Part shown: piece after piece, positions 1 to 7,858 of the stretch
How positions within the stretch are numbered: position 1 is the first letter of the stretch
Layout: the number at the start of each line of letters is the position of its first letter
Assembly: GCA_964553375.1 (NCBI GenBank)
Contig: CAZKKN010000034.1
Location: 1 to 19,223, forward strand
Direction of reading: 5' to 3'
Origin: UBA9715 sp964553375
Lineage (GTDB): Bacteria > Actinomycetota > Coriobacteriia > Coriobacteriales > Eggerthellaceae
Length of the DNA: 19,223 nucleotides
Position numbers and translations under genes: made by a program
The notes under the pieces: generated by a model
What the model saw: the letters and a program-made list of their open reading frames with translations, nothing else
Told to the model about the DNA's origin: nothing
Database searches by the model: none

Positions 1-39
1 GGATGATGGCATGATCCTAAAAGGATCATGCCATCATCC
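1..39. repeat. Perfect 18-bp inverted repeat (hairpin)
   Basis: Positions 1-18 are the exact reverse complement of 22-39, with a 3-nt loop (aaa) at 19-21. This could form a very stable stem-loop in DNA or RNA. It lies beyond the 3' end of gltD (minus strand), so it could end or protect the gltBD transcript, but no T-run follows on either strand within the window, so a classic rho-independent terminator cannot be claimed. The right arm overlaps the first copy of the direct repeat at 28-59. The left end may extend outside the window. Confidence 0.85.
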
Positions 40-105
40 CCGTCCCCTGACATAAAACGTCCCCGTCCCCCATATGCCATCATCCCCGTCCCCTGACATA
101 AAACG
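28..105. repeat. Two 32-bp direct repeats, period 46 bp
   Basis: The same 32 bases occur at 28-59 and 74-105, beginning atgccatcatcc and ending gacataaaacg. They are separated by a 14-bp spacer (60-73) that itself contains another ccccgtcccc, so the G/C-rich core appears three times. Nothing here is coding. The arrangement resembles an interspersed extragenic repeat or the decayed end of a small mobile element, placed just after the gltD stop. Family identity cannot be given from the sequence alone. Confidence 0.85.
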
Positions 106-116
106 CCGCAGCCTCC

Positions 117-1553
117 TTATAGAAGAGCAGCCACTTCGTCAGCGCAGGCCAGGCCATCTGCCATGGCGGTCGCCACCAAGGTGGAGCCTAGGCGCGCATC
201 GCCGGCAGCGAAGATGGGAGGCGCATCCGAATCGCTGCCGAAGGCCGCGGGCAAACGGTGGCTTGGACCATCCGCTTGGGCAGCCTCAACGCCGAAGGCC
301 TCGAAAAGCCCCGGTTCCGCCCCTAAGAACCCTTTGGCGATAAGCACCAACTGGGCGGGAATCTGCCGCTCGCTTCCAGAAACGATATGACGACCGCCGT
401 CGTATGAGAGATCGCACACCTCTACTGCCTCCACGGCACCGTCACCCGAAAACGCCAGGGTATCGGTTGCCCAAAGGCGCGGATCATCACCGAACAGCTC
501 TTGTGCTTCGCTTTGCCCATAGCCCTGGGAATACACAGAACGCGGACCGGGCCACGCCGCAGCCGCATCGCAGGTATCGCTCGGTCGCTGGGCTCGGATA
601 ACCTGGGTCACGCTTGCCGCCCCTTGACGCAGCGCGCAAGCGACGCAATCCACCCCGGTATCGCCGCCGCCTATGACAACCACATCCTTTCCCTGAGCGG
701 TGATGGACGGGTCGCGATGCTCCAGCAGCGCCTTTGTTGCCTCGCCAAGGTACTCCAAAGCGAGATGGACTCCCGGCAGATCGCGACCCGGCAAGGGCAT
801 ATCGCGAGCCAAAGCGGCCCCAGCAGCCAGCACCACGGCATCGGAGCGACGAATGATGCCCTCTGCGGAAGCAGCCGCATCCACGCCGCAAGAAAACCCG
901 ATGCCGCTTGCCTCCATAAGGGCGACGCGACGATCGACCACCTCTTTAGGCAGCTTCATAGCGGGAATCCCGTACATCAGAAGACCCCCGGGGCGGTCGG
1001 CGCGTTCCACCACCTGAACGCGGATTCCCCGGCACGCGAGCTCCCAAGCGCAGGCAAGCCCGGCCGGCCCCGACCCCACCACACTCACCAGCGGAGCCTC
1101 GGGCGACGGCGCCGGCAGCGGATCGATGCCCCGCTCCCAGGCGTAATCGGCCAAAGCCCGCTCGTTATCATGTATAGTCACAGCATCCTCATTCAGGCCC
1201 AGATTGCAGGCCTGCTCGCAGGGAGACGGACAGACGCGGCCGGTAAACTCAGGAAATGGATTGGTCAGGAAAAGCCTGCCAGCCGCGTCGTCCCAGCGCC
1301 TGCGGAAAAGGAGGTCGTTGGTTTCAGGGATAAGGTTCTGCAAGGGGCAGCCGACGACGCGACGCCCCGGACTCAAAGCGATGCCGCTCTGGCAGAAGGC
1401 AACGCCGCAATTCATGCAACGGCTTGCCTGATCGCAACGCTCTTCGGTGCCAAGCGTCACAGTGATCTCGTCGTAATCGCACACCCGCTCTTCAGCAGGC
1501 CGCATACCGTTCGCCTTGCGGCCCAGTTTCAGGAATGCACCCACACGTCCCAT
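117..1553 (-). CDS. gltD: Glutamate synthase (NADPH) small subunit
   Basis: This is the beta subunit of glutamate synthase, which takes electrons from NADPH through FAD and two [4Fe-4S] clusters to the large subunit for synthesis of glutamate from glutamine and 2-oxoglutarate in the cytosol. The 478-residue length is normal. The N-terminal cluster region carries cysteines at 40, 46, 49, 54, 69 and CPSPCEQAC at 108-116. The FAD dinucleotide motif GSGPAG is at 160-165 and the NADPH motif GGGDTG at 295-300; the C-terminal GDARLGSTLVATA segment closes the FAD site. The ATG follows the gltB stop directly (TGA-ATG), with GGGAGG about 8 nt upstream inside gltB, so the pair is translated from one message. 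No key residue is missing. Confidence 0.97.
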   Translation of the reverse strand: MGRVGAFLKLGRKANGMRPAEERVCDYDEITVTLGTEERCDQASRCMNCGVAFCQSGIALSPGRRVVGCPLQNLIPETNDLLFRRRWDDAAGRLFLTNPFPEFTGRVCPSPCEQACNLGLNEDAVTIHDNERALADYAWERGIDPLPAPSPEAPLVSVVGSGPAGLACAWELACRGIRVQVVERADRPGGLLMYGIPAMKLPKEVVDRRVALMEASGIGFSCGVDAAASAEGIIRRSDAVVLAAGAALARDMPLPGRDLPGVHLALEYLGEATKALLEHRDPSITAQGKDVVVIGGGDTGVDCVACALRQGAASVTQVIRAQRPSDTCDAAAAWPGPRSVYSQGYGQSEAQELFGDDPRLWATDTLAFSGDGAVEAVEVCDLSYDGGRHIVSGSERQIPAQLVLIAKGFLGAEPGLFEAFGVEAAQADGPSHRLPAAFGSDSDAPPIFAAGDARLGSTLVATAMADGLACADEVAALL

Positions 1554-4500
1554 TCAGACCGCCTCCCTCATCGCCTCGAAAGCCTTCTCGATCGCTTCCT
1601 CAGAATCGCAGCCATCGGCTTTGAGCTGCTCGATCAGCTCCATCATGCACCGGTACTCCCGCGGGATCACCTTAACGAAGCTGTCCACTAAGCGGTCGAA
1701 CCGGTAGAGCATCATCACACCCAAGGGGCTCATGGTGGCTTCTACATGGGCTTCCAGAAGCTCGCGGATATGCTGGCGGTCGGTGTCATCAATGGGAAGC
1801 AGCTCCACCATATCGCTGTTGCAACGCTCGGAGAGGCTGTGATCCTCGTCGAATACATAGGCCACACCACCGCTCATGCCGGCGGCGAAGTTCAATCCCA
1901 CCTCACCTAAGATGAGCACGGTGCCACCGGTCATGTACTCGCAACCGTTGTCACCCACGCCCTCTACCACAAGCGATGCCCCAGAATTGCGCGCCGCGAA
2001 GCGCTGACCGGCCAAGCCGTTCACATAACCGCACCCGGCCGTGGCGCCATAGAACGCCACATTGCCCACGATGATATTCTCCTCCGGGCGATAGGTGGCC
2101 CCAGGCGGCGGGGCCACAGCCACACTGCCCCCCGAAAGCCCCTTGCCGAAATAGTCATTGGCCTCACCGGCGATTGTCAGTGCGATGCCTCGGGGCAGGA
2201 AGGCGCCGAAGCTCATCCCCCCGGATCCCGTGCAATCGATGGCGATGGAGCCATCGGGAAGCCCCTCAGGATGGGCCGCGGTGACCACCGAACCGAGCAT
2301 GGTGCCAACACAGCGGTTCACATTGGCGATGTCCGCATGGAAGCGCAGGGGCCGCAACTCCTCGCGCGCCTTGGCCGTGTAGGGGATGAACAGGGTTGCA
2401 TCGAGCACCTTATCCAGGTCGTCAGGCACCCGGGCGCTGGCCAGGAAATGGAGGCAATGCGCTTCTGGGATGGCCTGGCCATAAACGACCTGAGGCTTTT
2501 CCAGCAGCGGAGCCAAATCCAAAAGCCGCGCCTTCCAGCTGAGAACGTCATGGGTCTGACGCAAGCACTGCACCTGGCCCACCATCTCATCCACAGTGGC
2601 GAAACCCAAAGAGGCCATGATGGAGCGCAGCTGCTCGGCCACGAGCATCATGAAACTCACCACGTACTCGGGCTTGCCTCTGAAGCAGCGGCGCAGCCTG
2701 CCATTCTGAGTGGCGATGCCCACCGGGCACGTATCCTGCTGGCAATCACGCTGCATGAGGCAACCCATGGCGATGAGCGGCATGGTGGCAAAGCCGAACT
2801 CCTCGGCGCCCAGAAGGCAGGCAACCGCCACATCGCGGCCGTCCATAAGCTTCCCGTCGGCCTCCAAGACCACCCGGGAGCGCAGCCCGTTGCGCACGAG
2901 GGTCTGCTGAGTCTCGGCGAGACCCATCTCCAAGGGCAGCCCCGCATGATGGATGGAATCGCGGGGAGCCGCACCGGTGCCCCCGTTGGCCCCCGAGATG
3001 AGGATCTTATGGGCGCCGCCCTTCGCCACGCCGGTGGCAATGGTGCCCACGCCGGATTCCGAGACCAGCTTCACCGATACCCGAGCTTCGGGATTGGCGT
3101 TCTTCAGATCGAAGATGAGCTCGGCTAAGTCCTCGATGGAATAGATGTCATGGTGGGGCGGCGGCGAGATGAGGCCGATGCCGGGAGTGCAGCGGCGCGT
3201 GCGGGCGATCCAAGGCCACACCTTGCTACCAGGCAGATGCCCCCCTTCACCCGGCTTGGCACCCTGAGCCATCTTGATCTGCAGCTCCTGAGCGCTTCGC
3301 AGATAGCGGCTGGTCACGCCGAAGCGCCCCGAGGCGATCTGCTTGATGGCCGACTTGCGGCTGTCGCCATTGGGCAGCGGCATCTCCCGGGCGGGGTCTT
3401 CGCCGCCCTCGCCGGAATTGGAGCGGCCGCCCAGGCGATTCATGGCGATGGCCAGGCACTCGTGGGCCTCTTTCGAAATGGAGCCGTAACTCATGGCACC
3501 GGTATTGAAACGCTTCACGATGCTCTCGGCGCCCTCCACCTGCTCAAGGGGAATCGCGGGCCGGTCAGGAGTGAATTCCAGGAGGTCGCGCAAGACCACC
3601 GTGCGCCCAGGGCGATGGACCGCGCAGCTGTATTCTTGGAACAGCTGCGGGCTCTCCTCACGGACGGCTTGCTGCAACAATGTGATGACCTGCGGCGTTA
3701 TAAGATGCTCCTCGCCCCGCGGACGCCAAGCGGTGATCCCCGAGCTCGGAAGCTGGTCAGGGGCGGCCGAGCGGCGCTGGGCGCAAGCAGCTTCGTAGCG
3801 CTCATCGCATTCCCGCTGCAGGTCGTCGATGGAAAGCCCCCCGATGCGGCTCACCGTGCCCGTGAAATGCGCGTTTACGAGTTCTTCGGATAGCCCCACC
3901 GCCTCGAATATCTGGGCGGCATGGTAGCCCTGCATGGAGGAGATGCCCATCTTCGACATAATGGAGACGATCCCCGATAAAAGAGCCCGGTTGTAGCGGC
4001 GGGCGCCCTCTTCGCCATCCACGGAGATCACGCCGCGCTCGGCCATGGAGCGGATGCTATCGTGGGCGAGGTAAGGGTAGATCCCCGAGGCGGAGTAACC
4101 CACCAGGGTGGCGAAATCGTGCGGCGTCACGGCATCGCCGCATTCCACGATGATGTCGGCCTTGGTGCGAAGCCCGCAGCGCAACAGGCGGTTGTGCACG
4201 CTTGCCACCGCCAAAAGCGAGGGCATGGGGACCTCACCTTCCCCCACGCGGTCGCTTAAAGCCAGGATGTTCGCGCCGTCCCGCACCGCATCCTCAGCCT
4301 GGGTGCAGAGCTCCTCCAAGGCATCCCCCAATGCCCCCGGTCGCTCACCGGCGCCGTATACGGCCCGGAGCCGGCAGGATCTGAACCCTTTGCGCCGCAT
4401 GGATGCAAGCGCCGAGAACGACTGGCGATCGAGCAGCGGGCTCTCTAGGCGTACCAAGCGGCAGTTGGTTCGGGCATCCTCCAGGAGATTGCCGTGATTG

Positions 4501-6188
4501 CCCAGGTAAAGCAAAGTGGAGGTGAGATAGGATTCCCGCAGCGCGTCAATGGGCGGATTCGTCACCTGGGCGAATAGCTGATTGAAGTAATGAAAGAAGC
4601 GCCGGGGCCGCGATGAAAGGCAGGCCAGGGGCGTGTCCTCCCCCATGGAAGCCAGGGGCACCGTGCCGCTTTCGGCCATGGGGATGACCGCTTCTTCCAT
4701 GTCGTCGAAGAAAAGCCCGTGAACTGCCTGGCGCTCGCTCAGGCTACAGGAATCATCGGGCTCGCCGGGCTGCTCTCCTAAGGGGCCTTCCATGAGGTCT
4801 TCCAAAGACAGGCTCTCGGCTTCGATCCAAGAACCGTAGGGCTTCTCGTTGGCCAGGGCATCTTTTATCTCGTTGTCGAAGAGCACCCGACCCTCGCCTG
4901 GGTCCACTAAGAGCATCTGGCCCGGCCCCAGGCTCCCGGCCACCAGTATGGAAGCGGGATCCACATCGAGGGCGCCCACTTCGCTGGCAAGGATGAGCCG
5001 GTCATCAGCGGTTACATAGTAGCGCGCCGGCCGCAAGCCGTTGCGGTCGATGACAGCCCCGGTCACCACGCCGTCACTGAAGGCGACCGCCGCCGGGCCC
5101 TCCCAGGCCTCGGTGAGCATGGATTGATACTGGTCCCAAGCGCTGCGCTTGGCCGAAAGGGTGCGGTTCTTATCCCAAGGCTCGGGCAGAAGCATGGACA
5201 CTGCCCGCACCAACGGCCGCCCGTTCATGGCAATGAACTCCAGCATGTTGTCCAACATGGCCGAATCCGACCCCTCGCCGCCGAAGATGGGAAGCACCTT
5301 CTCCAGATCCTCGCCCATAACCGGCGAATAGAGATGGGGTTCACTCGCCCGAGCCCAATTGACGTTGCAGCGCAGGGTATTGATCTCGCCGTTATGGACG
5401 ATATAACGGTTGGGATGGGCCCGCTCCCAAGATGGAGTGGTGTTGGTGGAATAGCGGGAGTGGACCAAGGCGATGGCCGTCTCGAAGGAGGCATCGTCCA
5501 AGTCGCGGAAGAAGCCGCGCATCTGGGTGGACACGAGCATGCCCTTGTACACGATGGTGCGTGCGCTCATGGAACATATATAGAAGAGCTTGCCAGCAAG
5601 CGCGGGCGAAGCGGAAACGAGCTTCTCTATGGTGCGGCGGCAGACATAGAGGCGCCGCTCGAAATCCTGGCCGCAACTGACGTCTTCGGGCCGCCCCAAG
5701 AAAGCCTGCTTGATGGCGGGCATGCACTCCAGCGCCACCGCACCCAGATCATGCGGGTCGGTGGGAACATCGCGCCAGAACAAAAGCGGCAGGCCCTCAC
5801 GGGCACACCCTTCCTCGAAAAGCGCCATCACGGCTTTCTGCCCTTCTTCATCAGGGGGGAGAAAGAGCATGGCAACGCCGTAGTCCCCTTCGTCGGGCAG
5901 GAGGCTGCCGCATTTCTGGGCCTCTTTGCGGAAGAACCTATGGGGGATCTGCAGCAGGATGCCAGCCCCATCACCCGTGTTCTTCTCCAAGCCCACGCCA
6001 CCGCGATGCTCCAGATTCACCAGCACCGAAAGCGCATCGTCCACCATCTGGTGGGTGCGCAGACCGCGCAGGTGAGCCAAGGCACCGATGCCGCAGGCGT
6101 CGTGCTCGAATCGCGACCGATACATCGTGGGTGCGCTGGGTGCGCTGGGTGCGCTTCGCGGCGCCCCGAAACCGACCTCTTCAGGCAT
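1554..6188 (-). CDS. gltB: Glutamate synthase large subunit
   Basis: This is the alpha subunit of glutamate synthase: it hydrolyses glutamine, channels ammonia through the protein and makes glutamate from 2-iminoglutarate on FMN. From the chosen start it has 1544 residues. Cys32 of CGIG is the N-terminal glutaminase nucleophile exposed after removal of a short propeptide. The glutaminase domain runs to about 430, the FMN-dependent synthase domain to about 1230, and the glycine-rich beta-helix (GGSVAVAPP region) to the end. The [3Fe-4S] ligands are C1143, C1149 and C1154 (C-x5-C-x4-C). An ATG 51 bp upstream (6239) is also in frame, but the start at 6188 has AAAGGAAGG 7 nt before it and is preferred. 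The propeptide contains a tandem SAP repeat (6129-6155). First gene of gltBD. Confidence 0.97.
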   Translation of the reverse strand: MPEEVGFGAPRSAPSAPSAPTMYRSRFEHDACGIGALAHLRGLRTHQMVDDALSVLVNLEHRGGVGLEKNTGDGAGILLQIPHRFFRKEAQKCGSLLPDEGDYGVAMLFLPPDEEGQKAVMALFEEGCAREGLPLLFWRDVPTDPHDLGAVALECMPAIKQAFLGRPEDVSCGQDFERRLYVCRRTIEKLVSASPALAGKLFYICSMSARTIVYKGMLVSTQMRGFFRDLDDASFETAIALVHSRYSTNTTPSWERAHPNRYIVHNGEINTLRCNVNWARASEPHLYSPVMGEDLEKVLPIFGGEGSDSAMLDNMLEFIAMNGRPLVRAVSMLLPEPWDKNRTLSAKRSAWDQYQSMLTEAWEGPAAVAFSDGVVTGAVIDRNGLRPARYYVTADDRLILASEVGALDVDPASILVAGSLGPGQMLLVDPGEGRVLFDNEIKDALANEKPYGSWIEAESLSLEDLMEGPLGEQPGEPDDSCSLSERQAVHGLFFDDMEEAVIPMAESGTVPLASMGEDTPLACLSSRPRRFFHYFNQLFAQVTNPPIDALRESYLTSTLLYLGNHGNLLEDARTNCRLVRLESPLLDRQSFSALASMRRKGFRSCRLRAVYGAGERPGALGDALEELCTQAEDAVRDGANILALSDRVGEGEVPMPSLLAVASVHNRLLRCGLRTKADIIVECGDAVTPHDFATLVGYSASGIYPYLAHDSIRSMAERGVISVDGEEGARRYNRALLSGIVSIMSKMGISSMQGYHAAQIFEAVGLSEELVNAHFTGTVSRIGGLSIDDLQRECDERYEAACAQRRSAAPDQLPSSGITAWRPRGEEHLITPQVITLLQQAVREESPQLFQEYSCAVHRPGRTVVLRDLLEFTPDRPAIPLEQVEGAESIVKRFNTGAMSYGSISKEAHECLAIAMNRLGGRSNSGEGGEDPAREMPLPNGDSRKSAIKQIASGRFGVTSRYLRSAQELQIKMAQGAKPGEGGHLPGSKVWPWIARTRRCTPGIGLISPPPHHDIYSIEDLAELIFDLKNANPEARVSVKLVSESGVGTIATGVAKGGAHKILISGANGGTGAAPRDSIHHAGLPLEMGLAETQQTLVRNGLRSRVVLEADGKLMDGRDVAVACLLGAEEFGFATMPLIAMGCLMQRDCQQDTCPVGIATQNGRLRRCFRGKPEYVVSFMMLVAEQLRSIMASLGFATVDEMVGQVQCLRQTHDVLSWKARLLDLAPLLEKPQVVYGQAIPEAHCLHFLASARVPDDLDKVLDATLFIPYTAKAREELRPLRFHADIANVNRCVGTMLGSVVTAAHPEGLPDGSIAIDCTGSGGMSFGAFLPRGIALTIAGEANDYFGKGLSGGSVAVAPPPGATYRPEENIIVGNVAFYGATAGCGYVNGLAGQRFAARNSGASLVVEGVGDNGCEYMTGGTVLILGEVGLNFAAGMSGGVAYVFDEDHSLSERCNSDMVELLPIDDTDRQHIRELLEAHVEATMSPLGVMMLYRFDRLVDSFVKVIPREYRCMMELIEQLKADGCDSEEAIEKAFEAMREAV

Positions 6189-6195
6189 AATCCGA

Positions 6196-6204
6196 CCTTC
6201 CTTT
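6196..6204 (-). promoter_or_regulatory. Ribosome binding site deciding the gltB start
   Basis: On the minus strand AAAGGAAGG ends 7 nt before the ATG at 6188. The longer in-frame start at 6239 has only AGGGA one base before it, which is too close. This supports a 31-residue propeptide before the catalytic cysteine. Confidence 0.7.
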
Positions 6205-6360
6205 AATCTCTGACCGCCTTCATTGTAGGAAGCATCCATGTCCCTGCGGTTTCATCCATGTTTCCGAAAGGTTAATTGTGAGCGGACATGCTTGGCCCCG
6301 AAGCCTTGGTCAGGTTGTGGTTAAATGCTAGGAAACGGAAACAGCAAGGAGAGCGCCGCC

Positions 6361-7095
6361 ATGGATACCAACGAGATGCAGCTGGATTATCGTCTGCGCT
6401 GGCTCGATTTCGACCGCTTCAACCGCCTGCGACCCACAGCTGTGCTGGACCTGCTCCAAGATATAGCCACGGTGCAAGCCCAAGACATGGGCATCGGGTA
6501 TGAGGCCATGAAAGCAAAAGGGGTATTTTGGGCTTTGGTGCGCATCAAATACCAGATGGTAAGCCAACCCACCCATCACCAGCGGGTGCACGTGCGCACA
6601 TGGCCCCACAGCCCCTCGCGCTTCTCGTTCCAGCGGGATTACCGGATCCTCAGCGAAGAGGGGGAGGTGCTGGTGAACGCCACTTCCGAGTGGGTGCTGA
6701 TGAATCGCGATGACCGCAAGTTCGCCCGGGTGAGCGATATCTACACAGCTGAGGATCATTTCATCGACGACCGCGCTTTCGCGGAGAAGCCGAAGAAGAT
6801 CATCTGGCCCGGAAGCGAAAGCGGAAACGGTGAGCCTTTCACGGTGATCCCGCAGTTCAGCAACATAGACCAGAACGGCCATGTGAACAACAGCTGCTAT
6901 CCGGGATTCGTGATGGATGCCCTGAATCCCCCGGCCGAGCGCATATTGCAGTCGCTTCAGATAGACTTCCGCCATGAGGCGGTCCAAGGCATGGCCCTTT
7001 CCATCCACCTACGCGACAACGGCGCCGCCACGGTGGCCCAAGGAGTGCGCGCCGATGGCGAAGTGGCTTTCAACTGCCTGATCGAGTGGGCCTGA
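6361..7095 (+). CDS. Acyl-ACP thioesterase (FatA/TE14-like)
   Basis: The 244-residue protein matches the bacterial acyl-acyl-carrier-protein thioesterase family, a double hotdog fold that hydrolyses acyl-ACP to free fatty acid in the cytosol. The N-terminal hotdog covers about 1-130 (WLDFDRFNRLRP, then GVFWALVRIKYQM at 54-66) and the C-terminal hotdog about 160-244. The motif D170-x-N172-x-H174-V-N176-N177 carries the Asn/His pair expected at the active site. AAGGAG at 6346-6351, 9 nt before the ATG, selects this start over the in-frame ATG at 6325. It is divergent from gltB and 21 bp ahead of nth, which may be co-transcribed. The acyl chain length preferred cannot be read from the sequence. 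Confidence 0.88.
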   Translation: MDTNEMQLDYRLRWLDFDRFNRLRPTAVLDLLQDIATVQAQDMGIGYEAMKAKGVFWALVRIKYQMVSQPTHHQRVHVRTWPHSPSRFSFQRDYRILSEEGEVLVNATSEWVLMNRDDRKFARVSDIYTAEDHFIDDRAFAEKPKKIIWPGSESGNGEPFTVIPQFSNIDQNGHVNNSCYPGFVMDALNPPAERILQSLQIDFRHEAVQGMALSIHLRDNGAATVAQGVRADGEVAFNCLIEWA

Positions 7096-7116
7096 AGCAG
7101 AAAGGGAGGCTGCAGG

Positions 7117-7848
7117 ATGGCACGGGAATCCCTCAAAGCGAAGAAGGAGCGGGCGCTGGAGGTCTGCATGCGCATGGAGGAGCACTATGGCGACCCGTCT
7201 CCGGCCTTGGATTTCGGCGGGGATCCCTTTCGGCTCACCATCGCCGTGCTGCTTTCGGCCCAAACCACCGATGCAGCGGTGAACAAGGTCACGCCCGAGC
7301 TTTGGAAGCGCTACCCCACCATTCAGGATCTGGCCAACGCCAGCGAGGCAGATGTGGCCGAGATAATCCGCACCATCGGGTTTTTCCGCACCAAGGCGGC
7401 TAATACCATAAAATGCGCCCAGACCATCCTTGCCGAATACGGCGGTCAGGTGCCCCAATCCATGGAAGAGCTCCAAAAGCTGCCCGGCGTTGGCCGCAAA
7501 ACGGCGAATATCGTGATGAACGTGGGATTCGGCGTGGTGGAGGGCATCGCTGTGGACACCCATGTGTTCCGCATCGCCCACCGGCTGAAGCTCTCCAATG
7601 CCAAGGACCCCTCGGGTACCGAGCTTGACCTGCTGAAAGAAATACCCGAGGAGCTTTGGGGGCCGGTCAACCACCAGTGGATCCACTTCGGACGGGAGAT
7701 CTGCACCGCACAACGCCCCAAATGCGAGGAGTGCTTCCTCGCGGATATCTGCCCGAGCTTCGGCAAGGTGGAATCGGCCGAGATGGCCGCTGCCAAATCC
7801 AAGGAGAAGAAGGCGAAGGCTGCGGCGAAGCGCAAGAAGAGATCTTAG
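7117..7848 (+). CDS. nth: Endonuclease III (DNA glycosylase/AP lyase)
   Basis: This base-excision repair enzyme removes oxidised pyrimidines and cuts at abasic sites. The 243-residue protein has the helix-hairpin-helix LPGVGRKTAN (122-131) with the catalytic lysine K128, the catalytic aspartate D147 in VDTHVFR, and the C-terminal [4Fe-4S] ligands C196-x6-C203-x2-C206-x5-C212. A lysine/alanine-rich tail of about 30 residues follows the cluster, longer than in E. coli Nth, and could help bind DNA. AAGGGAGG lies 7 nt before the ATG. The gene is 21 bp downstream of the thioesterase gene and ends 10 bp from the convergent hydrogenase-type gene, with no terminator visible between them. Confidence 0.96.
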   Translation: MARESLKAKKERALEVCMRMEEHYGDPSPALDFGGDPFRLTIAVLLSAQTTDAAVNKVTPELWKRYPTIQDLANASEADVAEIIRTIGFFRTKAANTIKCAQTILAEYGGQVPQSMEELQKLPGVGRKTANIVMNVGFGVVEGIAVDTHVFRIAHRLKLSNAKDPSGTELDLLKEIPEELWGPVNHQWIHFGREICTAQRPKCEECFLADICPSFGKVESAEMAAAKSKEKKAKAAAKRKKRS

Positions 7849-7858
7849 GCTGGGTCCC

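Noticed and set aside
1..105. Possible CRISPR array
   Set aside because: Only two repeat copies, a 14-bp spacer that contains part of the repeat, and no cas genes.
501..1691. 396-residue plus-strand open frame
   Set aside because: Antisense shadow of gltD, which has complete cluster and nucleotide-binding motifs.
5124..6206. 360-residue plus-strand open frame
   Set aside because: Antisense of the gltB glutaminase domain; long shadow frames are expected in GC-rich DNA.
6274..6286. AATTGTGAGCGGA, identical to the left part of the E. coli lac operator
   Set aside because: The other half-site is absent, no LacI-type regulator or sugar gene is nearby, and a 13-base match with no dyad symmetry is most simply chance.
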